NCBI RefSeq assembly: GCF_003626755.1 | Contig: NZ_RBCJ01000006.1 | Coordinates: 337,477 to 401,476 of the forward strand | Direction of reading: 5' to 3' | Length of the DNA stretch: 64,000 bases | From: Ulvibacterium marinum | GTDB taxonomy: Bacteria > Bacteroidota > Bacteroidia > Flavobacteriales > Flavobacteriaceae | Shown: positions 27,246-34,090 of the stretch, one piece after another | Position numbering within the stretch: position 1 is the first letter of the stretch | Layout of the letters: each line of letters starts with the position of its first letter | Program-made: the position numbers and the translations under genes | The notes under the pieces: generated by a model | Told to the model about the DNA's origin: nothing | The model's database searches: none | The model's input: only the letters and a program-made list of their open reading frames with translations

Positions 27246-27686
27246 TTAGTTCACCAATTGGCCCTTGGCCTCTTTTAAGATGTAATTACAATGGTTCACA
27301 TTATTGACATTCAATTCAAGTATCCCCATAACTTTAACTATTTGGTCAGTCTTAAATGACGGTTTTTCTTTAAAAGCGACTTCAACAATGGTCTCCGGTC
27401 CGGCTGCTCCACAGAAAAAACAAGAAGCCATAGGGTTTTGGGATACCAAAAACACTTCGCCGCTTCCGGAAATATCCAAAAAATAGCCTTTTATACCAAC
27501 TTGTTTGCCCTGATAGGATTGTATCTTCTCGCCAAACTTGGGCATCAAAAAATTTACATCGTACTTCTTGTTATACACGGGTTCAAAACTGACATCGGCA
27601 AAATCCTCCCAAGTCAATTGCTCCTGTGCCTTGACTAAAAAGCATGAAAAAGTTACTAGTAAAATTACGAAAATCGAATTACGCAT
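27246..27686 (-). CDS. Small secreted metal-related protein with ASCFFCG motif (copy 1)
   Basis: 146 residues from an ATG that overlaps the permease stop by 8 bases; the frame also continues 6 codons upstream. A signal peptide (MRNSIFVILLVTFSCFLVKAQ) precedes a beta-rich domain with NPMASCFFCGAAGPET. It is the sister of the following gene and sits between it and the ABC permease. The tight spacing (4 bases to the next gene) shows one operon. Confidence 0.72.
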   Translation of the reverse strand: MRNSIFVILLVTFSCFLVKAQEQLTWEDFADVSFEPVYNKKYDVNFLMPKFGEKIQSYQGKQVGIKGYFLDISGSGEVFLVSQNPMASCFFCGAAGPETIVEVAFKEKPSFKTDQIVKVMGILELNVNNVNHCNYILKEAKGQLVN

Positions 27687-28914
27687 CTGACAGTGTTTTG
27701 GCAACGTTTAACTTGAATATAGAACAAGATGCAAATAAAGTGGCCATAAGAGCTATAGCAAGAGTAAGAGCCAACAACAATAATTCCACCATGTCCGGCC
27801 CAGGGACTTGTAAAGCATAACCATAAGAGTTTTGTGTATAGTGCGAAAGGCCCCAAATACCCAAACGCCCTACCAACCATCCCGATAAAAAGCCGATGAT
27901 GGCCAAAAAACCTCCTTCCAAAAGGGCTAACCATAGTAGTTGCCCTGTTCGTAACCCATAAATCCTGAGTAATGCAAGCTCTTGCCTTCTTTCACGAATG
28001 GTCTTTAAAAGGCTTATAAATATGCTTAGTCCTGAAACCAATAAGATAACCAAAGCTATGCCATTTATGGTCTGCACTCCGGAACCTAAAAGACCTATTA
28101 GGCGTTGCACCTCAAAACCGGGTAAGGCAGCCTGCATAGAAGTATTTTCATTAATAAATCTGGGTAGTTGTACCATGCCCAAAGGACTTTTGAACTTGAT
28201 CAGTAATGACGTTATCTCTTTTTCGACATCATGTTCCTTAAGAACTTCAGCTTCTTCTGTACGATCGTCATCCTCTTCATGATGTTCATCTTCTCCGTGA
28301 TCATGGGCTTCCCAGATGCTTTCAAGAGGCGTAATCAGTAATTGATCCACCACCGTTCCCGTAGATTTCAATATCCCTTTTATGAGAAACGGGTGTTCTT
28401 CATGCGCTTCGTTACTTGAGGAGGCCAATCCATGGGAACTTATGAAATTGTCTCCCACTTTAAGACCCAGCTTCTGGGCAACAGTACTCCCTGCAACCAC
28501 TTCAAAGGGTTTTTTATAGAGCTTTCCATCTACTAATTGAGCATTATATTGGTCAAGATACCCAACCTCCGTACCCAAAATCCGATAGCCTTTGTAATTA
28601 TCTCCATATGAAACAGGAATTGCAGTTTGGATGAAAGGATGTTTTTGGAGTGTAGCGACTTCCTTCAACTTAATATTTCCCGTAGGCGCATCTACATGAA
28701 GTACGGATGATAAAACAAGTTGCAGGGGACTTCCCTTTGCGCCTACGACCATATCAAAAGGAGCTATGTTCTTGTTCAATTGTCCGCCCAGCTGTTTGCT
28801 TAATTGTAGGACAAAAGTGACCAATGATACGCTCAACAACAGCAACAGTAGGCTCAAAAGGAGGTTGAGTGGTTTAGAAACCATATTCCTATAGGCAAGA
28901 TAGCTGAGTTTCAT
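27679..28914 (-). CDS. FtsX/MacB-type ABC permease with His/Asp/Glu-rich periplasmic loop
   Basis: 411 residues. A helix near 15-38, a large periplasmic domain (40-270), and three C-terminal helices, as in LolE/MacB-like permeases. The periplasmic domain contains a striking metal-binding stretch at about 203-228 (AHDHGEDEHHEEDDD and a later His). This fits the Zur-controlled ABC systems known from Pseudomonas (PA4063-PA4066 type), in which a MacB-like permease acts with a DUF3299-like protein. It overlaps the ATPase gene by 4 bases. Confidence 0.87.
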   Translation of the reverse strand: MKLSYLAYRNMVSKPLNLLLSLLLLLLSVSLVTFVLQLSKQLGGQLNKNIAPFDMVVGAKGSPLQLVLSSVLHVDAPTGNIKLKEVATLQKHPFIQTAIPVSYGDNYKGYRILGTEVGYLDQYNAQLVDGKLYKKPFEVVAGSTVAQKLGLKVGDNFISSHGLASSSNEAHEEHPFLIKGILKSTGTVVDQLLITPLESIWEAHDHGEDEHHEEDDDRTEEAEVLKEHDVEKEITSLLIKFKSPLGMVQLPRFINENTSMQAALPGFEVQRLIGLLGSGVQTINGIALVILLVSGLSIFISLLKTIRERRQELALLRIYGLRTGQLLWLALLEGGFLAIIGFLSGWLVGRLGIWGLSHYTQNSYGYALQVPGPDMVELLLLALTLAIALMATLFASCSIFKLNVAKTLSDA

Positions 28915-29537
28915 AACATCACTTGGTTTTGAAAATGTGACATGACCCGGAGGTCATGTGTAATGATCAAAAGGCTGCTTTTGCAAATTTCGGCCTCTTC
29001 CTTAAGCAAGTCAATGACCTTTACACAATTCACGTCGTCCAAATTGGAAGTAGGCTCATCGGCCAGGATAATCTTAGGTCTGTGAATCAAACCCAGTGCA
29101 ATGGAAAGTCGCTGCTGTTGTCCCTGGCTCAATGTCGCGACCTTTTCATCAAGATAGTCCTTGAGCCCCAATCTTTCTGTAAGTTCATGTCTTCTTTGCG
29201 TATCATTTGTGTTTTTGGGGAAGCTCTGCCTTAGGCGAAGATTGTCAGAAACATTTAATGATTTAATAAAGTAATACTGTTGAAAAACTAAACCGATGTA
29301 ATTACCTCTAAATTTGTCCATCTCCTTGCGGGTCAAGGAATTCAACTCCGTTCCGGCAACGGATATTATACCGCGCAATGGCGGCAAAAGCCCCGCTAAA
29401 AGATATAAAAGGGTCGTCTTTCCCACACCAGATGGTCCAATCACCAGCAAGTGTTTCCCTGGGGAGACCTCAATATTTGGAAATTTGAGTTCCTCCCCAT
29501 TTTCGTAGGCGTACGCCAAATTGAGGGTTTTGACCAT
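28911..29537 (-). CDS. ABC transporter ATP-binding protein (LolD/MacB-like)
   Basis: 208 residues from the ATG at 29537; an upstream ATG in the same frame (29588) falls inside the palindromic operator and is unlikely. Walker A GPSGVGKTT, signature LSQGQQQR, Walker B IILADEPTSNLD and the switch His (ITHD) are all present. It is the first gene of the - strand operon and partners the His-rich permease. Confidence 0.9.
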   Translation of the reverse strand: MVKTLNLAYAYENGEELKFPNIEVSPGKHLLVIGPSGVGKTTLLYLLAGLLPPLRGIISVAGTELNSLTRKEMDKFRGNYIGLVFQQYYFIKSLNVSDNLRLRQSFPKNTNDTQRRHELTERLGLKDYLDEKVATLSQGQQQRLSIALGLIHRPKIILADEPTSNLDDVNCVKVIDLLKEEAEICKSSLLIITHDLRVMSHFQNQVML

Positions 29538-29550
29538 TTGAATGTTTTCA

Positions 29551-29558
29551 CAAAAATA
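29551..29558 (-). promoter_or_regulatory. -7 element of the ABC/Zur operon
   Basis: On the - strand this is TATTTTTG, matching TAnnTTTG. It lies 14 bases upstream of the ATPase start, and the palindrome at 29570-29590 covers the region just upstream of it. Confidence 0.45.
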
Positions 29559-29569
29559 CAAATAAAAAT

Positions 29570-29590
29570 AAATGCAACTTAGTTGCATTT
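29570..29590. promoter_or_regulatory. Zur/Fur-type operator between divergent genes
   Basis: A 10-1-10 palindrome: AAATGCAACT at 29570-29579, a central T, and AGTTGCATTT at 29581-29590. It lies between the ABC/Zur operon (start at 29537) and the MerC-like gene (start at 29641), overlapping the upstream promoter parts of both. The nearby Fur-family gene and the metal genes on both sides make Zur control the simplest reading. Confidence 0.65.
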
Positions 29591-29610
29591 AAAAATTTAA
29601 CCTACTTTTG
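29583..29610 (+). promoter_or_regulatory. Promoter of the MerC-like gene
   Basis: TTG at 29583-29585 and TACTTTTG at 29603-29610 fit the flavobacterial -33/-7 pattern with a 17-base spacer. The TTG lies inside the palindromic operator. The predicted transcript start about 25 bases before 29641 supports that ATG. Confidence 0.5.
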
Positions 29611-29640
29611 CATTCCATTAAAGAAAAAATTAAAAAAGAC

Positions 29641-30048
29641 ATGGATACCCTGTGGTTACGTTCAAAATCTGATTTAATCGGCGCTTTTGCAAGTGGACTA
29701 TGCCTAGTACACTGTTTGGCCACTCCAGTTTTTTTTATAGCACATGCTAACATGGGGCTTCATGCGAAGGTCCATCCGTCTTGGTGGGGTTTTATGGACA
29801 TTGCCTTTCTACTACTCTCATTTCTTGCGGTTTACTGGTCGGCGAAGAAGACCTCAAAAAAGTGGATTGCCTATACCTTTTGGATTCTCTGGGGCTTGTT
29901 GACTATATTCATTGCAAATGAAAAACTGGTTCTTTGGCATCTGGCCGAGGAGATCGTTTATCTTCCTACTGTGGGCTTGATTTTACTTCACTTTTATAAC
30001 CGACGCTATTGTCACTGTGAAGATTCAAATTGTTGTACAGAGCACTGA
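29641..30048 (+). CDS. MerC-like membrane protein
   Basis: 135 residues from the ATG at 29641. Four hydrophobic segments; the first contains GLCLVHCLATP, the paired-Cys motif of the MerC family. The C-terminus is a cytosolic or periplasmic tail CHCEDSNCCTEH with four cysteines and two histidines. MerC proteins carry mercuric ions across the inner membrane, but chromosomal homologues beside Zur-like genes are more likely to move or sense zinc. It is divergent from the Zur operon and shares its operator region. Confidence 0.8.
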   Translation: MDTLWLRSKSDLIGAFASGLCLVHCLATPVFFIAHANMGLHAKVHPSWWGFMDIAFLLLSFLAVYWSAKKTSKKWIAYTFWILWGLLTIFIANEKLVLWHLAEEIVYLPTVGLILLHFYNRRYCHCEDSNCCTEH

Positions 30049-30158
30049 CAATAATGGCAATTGCTTGATGGCGAGATTTCTTCAGGATGTACTTTTGACC
30101 ATGATGAGTAGTTCTGCAACAGATGTTGATCCACATCTGAGAATGAAAAGCGGATACA

Positions 30159-30686
30159 CTACTCGTATGACGAAAGACCAATGATCTCACCATTTGGCCC
30201 TACAAAAAAAGTGTATTTGTCACGAGCATAGTTCTCGTTTTCCAACTCATATCCTTCTGCTTTCAACTTGTCGCCGATTGTAACGATATCATTGACCTTA
30301 AGCATAAAGTGGTTGTGGTTGGTATTTCCAACAGGACCTATAGTATGTATAAATTCCGGTGCTGTGACGGACAGACCAATTGTTAGGTCGTTGGCCTTTA
30401 GTTTCATGACCAACATTCCTTCAAGACCTGGACCGTGTAGGACCTCGGCGTTGTCCAATTTAAAACCGAGAATCTCGCGGTATAACTTCAGGGTTTTCTC
30501 CAGTTCCAGTACATGCACGCTGATGTATCTTAAGCCTGTGACCCTTGCTTGAGTATTACTTTCTTCATCTGAGCTGGGCAAATCCGTATCTTGGGTATAA
30601 CTGTAGTTTGTACATGAAAGGATAAATACTGCCAGGATGCAGTATCTCCAAATTGGGCTAGACTTCGTGTGGTTTTCAATATCCAT
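30159..30686 (-). CDS. Secreted VOC (glyoxalase-like) lipoprotein
   Basis: 175 residues with a lipoprotein-type signal (FILSC, Cys25). The VOC fold starts at LRYISVHVLELEKTLKLYREIL and closes with TFFVGPNGEIIGL. Paired His/Glu residues (ISVH, HNHF, GEIIG) could bind a metal. VOC proteins catalyse lyase, isomerase or dioxygenase chemistry on small molecules. An exported version next to a DUF1080 protein and a polysaccharide locus may act on sugar derivatives; this is inference. Confidence 0.75.
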   Translation of the reverse strand: MDIENHTKSSPIWRYCILAVFILSCTNYSYTQDTDLPSSDEESNTQARVTGLRYISVHVLELEKTLKLYREILGFKLDNAEVLHGPGLEGMLVMKLKANDLTIGLSVTAPEFIHTIGPVGNTNHNHFMLKVNDIVTIGDKLKAEGYELENENYARDKYTFFVGPNGEIIGLSSYE

Positions 30687-30726
30687 GGTGTGATAGATTT
30701 AATTCATAATTTAAATTTTGGAAAAA

Positions 30727-31626
30727 CTAGAATAAAGCCTTTTGTGCTGGATTAAGGGAATCTATTTTCCGTATTCGGATGTCCTTAAAAAATAGCTCTG
30801 CAGCCTCACTTTGCAATTGAATCTTACCCTTTGTCATAGGAACGTTTTTACCATTTTCTCCAACGTACCTGGAGTTCTTTAGTATCATTACGACTTTACC
30901 ATTTACCATATGGAGGCTGTTCCCTTCGAAGCAAAACAGATCAAGTGTAGTCCATTCATCGTTAGGACTTTCATAATTACCGCTCCGCAAACAATAGTTT
31001 CTATAGGGACTACCCATGCCTATGGGAATATAATCTTGAGATTCATGGGCCATCGGATCTAAAACAGATTCAGGTTTATAGGCCCTAACATCCATTACCG
31101 AATTGGCTTGACTCCAAAAGTCCCCGGTATGTCCTTCCATTATCTGAAATTCTTGCGAAAGCATCCATGATCGCCAATATTCAACGGCCATAGGTCCAAT
31201 GGAGTGATAAAGAATACCAGAATCCCTGAGTAAATTTTTTCTGTACGCCCACTTCTTATTTCCCCATTTATATTTTAGTTGGAAATGGTAATTTTCGTAT
31301 TCCTCTTTGGTAATCAAACATCCGTAATATTCACCACTATTTCTAATTACCGTATCCTCACCATCTTGAAAGGTTGTGAAAACGTCATATGAAGGATTGT
31401 TCAATCCAATCGGCTGAATTAATTCACCGTCCATAGTTTTAGGTGGAGTTCCATCGTAACCTTCAGGGTGTTGGAAACTTAAATAAGTATCCCATTTTGA
31501 TAAGTTATCGTCAATTAAATCTTCCCATTTATAGTTTTCATGCTTACCTAAACGTTGTCCATTTTTAACTTGGGAACAGGAAACAGTAAACAAAAGAATA
31601 GTGAAAACTATTTTATTGAAGTACAT
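30727..31626 (-). CDS. DUF1080 (3-keto-disaccharide hydrolase-like) lipoprotein
   Basis: 299 residues from the ATG at 31626, which opens a lipoprotein signal ending FTVSC; an upstream frame extension has no signal features. The concanavalin-like DUF1080 fold is marked by WEDLIDDNLSKWDTY, FQLKYKWG, DSGILYH and the closing IQLQSEAAELFFKDIRIR. Members of this family cleave 3-keto-glycosides or bind sugars at the cell surface. It is the last large gene of the - strand sugar region before the toxin-antitoxin genes. Confidence 0.82.
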   Translation of the reverse strand: MYFNKIVFTILLFTVSCSQVKNGQRLGKHENYKWEDLIDDNLSKWDTYLSFQHPEGYDGTPPKTMDGELIQPIGLNNPSYDVFTTFQDGEDTVIRNSGEYYGCLITKEEYENYHFQLKYKWGNKKWAYRKNLLRDSGILYHSIGPMAVEYWRSWMLSQEFQIMEGHTGDFWSQANSVMDVRAYKPESVLDPMAHESQDYIPIGMGSPYRNYCLRSGNYESPNDEWTTLDLFCFEGNSLHMVNGKVVMILKNSRYVGENGKNVPMTKGKIQLQSEAAELFFKDIRIRKIDSLNPAQKALF

Positions 31627-32051
31627 ATGATTAGCATTCTTTTGGTCAAATTCTAATTTTCCTTTACTGTTTGGCGACATCAAATAATGGTATGGCGGCA
31701 ATGCTGAATTGAAAAGGAGATAAAATTTCAATAACGCCTTTGAAAAACAGACGTTTATGAATCATAAAGCAATTGTACAAAATCTATCTACATTTAAAGA
31801 TGTAGATGTAAAATTTAAGCGTATTGTTCAGTTTTTGTACAGTTCAATGGCACAATTTGGCCGGTAAGTAATTGGATTGGGATGCAAAATTTAAGGAAAT
31901 TGTCAGGGCGGGAGTTAGAATGGTTTTTAACAACTTATTTATTTCCCGATACAGTATCTTCTTTTCCCCGTAAACATTGGGGTAGGGGCGTTGGAGGTGG
32001 AAAATAGGTGAACACTTTTGTTTTCTTTTGGTAGGATAATGGTTTCCATCA
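31627..32051. other. 425-base spacer with a 22-bp palindrome
   Basis: An 8-6-8 inverted repeat (ATCTACAT at 31786-31793, ATGTAGAT at 31800-31807) lies about 160 bases before the DUF1080 start, and a self-complementary TTGTACAA lies at 31773-31780. Either could be an operator for the DUF1080/VOC unit. The remainder shows nothing I recognise. Confidence 0.4.
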
Positions 32052-32201
32052 TTATTTGATATTGTTTTGTGAACGATGTTTCGATGCTATTATATCTTTT
32101 ACAGAACGTTTGCTAGTCCCACTAGTTAAGCCTTTTTGAATTTCTTCTCTTAGCTTTCGAAGTACCTCTTTTTCAGTATTTGTAGCATTTCTATCTTCCA
32201 T
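32052..32201 (-). CDS. ParD-like antitoxin fragment, 49 residues
   Basis: A frame too short for routine gene calling, beginning at an ATG 11 bases after the HigA stop. The sequence (E-K-E-V-L-R-K-L-R-E-E-I-Q-K-G-L-x-S-G...) has the C-terminal ParD/CopG-antitoxin pattern in which a helix is followed by G-x-x-SG and a basic tail. The usual N-terminal DNA-binding ribbon is missing or very short, and no ParE toxin follows. It may be a remnant, or a small protein co-expressed with HigBA. Confidence 0.45.
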   Translation of the reverse strand: MEDRNATNTEKEVLRKLREEIQKGLTSGTSKRSVKDIIASKHRSQNNIK

Positions 32202-32212
32202 TGCTTGATAAT

Positions 32213-32575
32213 TTACTGTAATATAATATCACTATCAATATTCAATTTTTGATGTAAGGCCTTGGCAACATTTAAAGTAATCTCTCTTTTTCCGTTTAGA
32301 TAATCGCTGATTCTTGAAGCACTTGTATCCAATAGTGCAGCTAAATCTTTTCGTTTTAGACCCATCTCGAACATCCGTAGCTCAATCATTTCCTGCAAGG
32401 TTGGTAAACCGATAGGGAAATGTATTTCTTCATACTGCTCAATAATATCGGTAATCTCAAGAAATTCTTTTGCTAAAGGGTCATCAGTTGGGGTATTATC
32501 ATCCACGACATCTATCAACTCTTCTAAGCGAAGATTCGCTTTTACATATGCTGTATGTGTTATTAATTTTCCCAT
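32213..32575 (-). CDS. higA: HigA-type antitoxin, XRE family
   Basis: 120 residues. The C-terminal half is a Cro/C1-type helix-turn-helix (MGLKRKDLAALLDTSASRISDYLNGKREI), preceded by an acidic segment likely to wrap the toxin. It follows the toxin gene by 4 bases, the toxin-first order typical of higBA. It should neutralise HigB and repress the pair's promoter. Confidence 0.88.
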   Translation of the reverse strand: MGKLITHTAYVKANLRLEELIDVVDDNTPTDDPLAKEFLEITDIIEQYEEIHFPIGLPTLQEMIELRMFEMGLKRKDLAALLDTSASRISDYLNGKREITLNVAKALHQKLNIDSDIILQ

Positions 32576-32579
32576 AATC

Positions 32580-32876
32580 TTATAACGTATCTATATTCTT
32601 TATTTTGTCGTAATCTCGATGATTGCCGACCCATCGTATTAATACCATTTTGAACTTAAATCGTACTATAGCAACAACCCTGTAATGGTTTCCCTTGACA
32701 TTAAAAACGAACCTGCCATTTCCAACGCTGTCAGCTGAATTGAAAGTATTCTTTAAATCGGCAAAACTATCCCATTCAGCTTTATTTGCTTTTTTATACC
32801 AATCCTGTAAGGCCACTTTAGCATTGGTTTCTTTCGAAAAATACTCCTTTAGCTTTTTAAATGAAATGACATGCAC
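32580..32876 (-). CDS. higB: HigB-type mRNA interferase toxin
   Basis: 98 residues matching the HigB_toxin family: an N-terminal helix, then W-x-x-F-A-D-L-K-N-T-F near 55-65, and strands HYRVVAIVRF and MVLIRWVGNHRDYDKI with the conserved His-x-x-Tyr-Asp near the end. HigB cleaves mRNA on ribosomes. Paired with the downstream XRE antitoxin. Confidence 0.88.
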   Translation of the reverse strand: MHVISFKKLKEYFSKETNAKVALQDWYKKANKAEWDSFADLKNTFNSADSVGNGRFVFNVKGNHYRVVAIVRFKFKMVLIRWVGNHRDYDKIKNIDTL

Positions 32877-33125
32877 TGAACTAACTATATTAAATTAGAA
32901 TGTAAAGATACGAAAAAATTACATATTTGGTAATTTAATTACATTTTAGAAAACAGTTGTCGTAATTAGAAAGCAAAAAGTATCCCATAAAAGGTGAATA
33001 TACAGGACAATTAAAAGAGACCACGATTAAGACACTCGGGGAATAAGTCTTTTGAATTAATAAAGTAGTCCTATAAATGGGCCTTTTTATGGGGCTCGAA
33101 AAGCTTATCATCAGTTTGTTTTATC

Positions 33126-33205
33126 TTATTCCATATTCGAATAATCCCAATCCACTATCTTGTTTTCATACATGGCATCCAGTCCCAATTGAACGCAAAC
33201 AGCGG
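33126..33205 (-). pseudogene. C-terminal remnant of a Gfo/Idh/MocA-type oxidoreductase
   Basis: On the - strand a frame ending at 33126-33128 reads VQLGLDAMYENKIVDWD, the closing signature of many Gfo/Idh/MocA sugar oxidoreductases. Only about 25 codons remain; upstream the frame is lost. It adjoins two other fragments, so this stretch is a collection of gene ends. Confidence 0.5.
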
Positions 33206-33219
33206 TCTGGGACCTACTT

Positions 33220-33444
33220 TCAATTCCTGAAATTGAATATTGTCTTTAAGGCATTGGTCTGTCCTTGAATGGTGTAGGTATTATAGATTAAATCTACCTG
33301 TCCATTCTGGGATACCAACTGGGCCTTCAATGAGGTACAAAATGTTAATGAGACCAATAGGATGAGAAGACCGTATAAGTAAAAGACCTTTCTGTCCTTA
33401 TGGTTGCATTGATATTCAGAGTGTGTTGGGTAAACTGTCTGCAT
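33220..33444 (-). pseudogene. Truncated secreted-protein start
   Basis: A 74-codon frame whose residues from about 17 give a signal peptide (KVFYLYGLLILLVSLTF...KAQ) and then about 30 residues before stopping (LVSQNGQVDLIYNTYTIQG). This looks like the 5' end of a secreted or outer-membrane protein gene cut off by a deletion. The family is not recognisable from what is left. Confidence 0.4.
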
Positions 33445-33455
33445 GACTTGGTTTT

Positions 33456-33815
33456 TTATTTTTGATAAATACTAAGGGAATCAAAGATTCCTTTGATATA
33501 GCCAATTCCAAATAGGTTACCATATATCCCATATCCAGGTCTACTATTGGATTCCCAGGCCATGGTGGGTACATGGTCGCTTCTTAACGGACCATCATAA
33601 TGAATGCTTTGGTAGATTTTGAACACTTTTGGCATATCCGTAGGTCCATTGTCATGAAAGGTCTCTACAAACCTGTTTCGATTGCCTTTAACATCCCGAA
33701 TATGGATGAAATGGATTTTATTTTGCCCTCCCCACTCCTTTATAAGTTCCTCAATATCTTCGCCCATGGTTGTTTAGGTGCCCTTGCAGAAGATGAGGCT
33801 CTTGGATTGGGATTT
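33456..33815 (-). pseudogene. Mannonate dehydratase C-terminal fragment (uxuA copy, broken)
   Basis: The 103-codon open part (33456-33767) is strongly similar to the end of the intact UxuA at 36782-37747: HFIHIRDVKGNRNRFVETFH, NGPTDMPK and RPGYGIYGNLFGIGYIKG are shared. Upstream homology continues through SLIFCKGT, but a TAA (33774-33776) replaces the Tyr codon of the CQGTY motif, and the rest of the gene is gone. It is a dead duplicate; a functional short protein is unlikely because the metal and substrate sites span the missing part. Confidence 0.8.
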
Positions 33816-34090
33816 ATCACGATAACGCGGAAGATAAATTGCGATTGCTGTATTCCTTTTCTAGTTTGCAAGCCAGCATGTTTCCTCCTTCAGTGACTTG
33901 GATCGGGTTTAATCGAGGAATGATATTTTCAAGCCATCGATTAATCCAGAAAGCTGTAAACCGCAATGTCGGCTATTCTTGGAAAGGTATCTTCTATCTA
34001 AATCCAGGCTGGATACTTTTTATCACTAAACTCATCGCAGATACGACTGAACGGCTTCAATATGCTAGACATATTTAAATTTATACTCGT
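33816..34090. other. Spacer with stop-interrupted remnants
   Basis: Between the uxuA fragment and the PL8 lyase stop, short coding-like stretches occur on the - strand (for example MSSILKPFSRICDEF ending at a stop after 24 codons), but none is long or recognisable. Probably more debris of the same deletion. Confidence 0.3.

Noticed and set aside
33839..34078. 79-codon + strand frame next to the PL8 gene
   Set aside because: Lies over debris of - strand genes and has no recognisable family.
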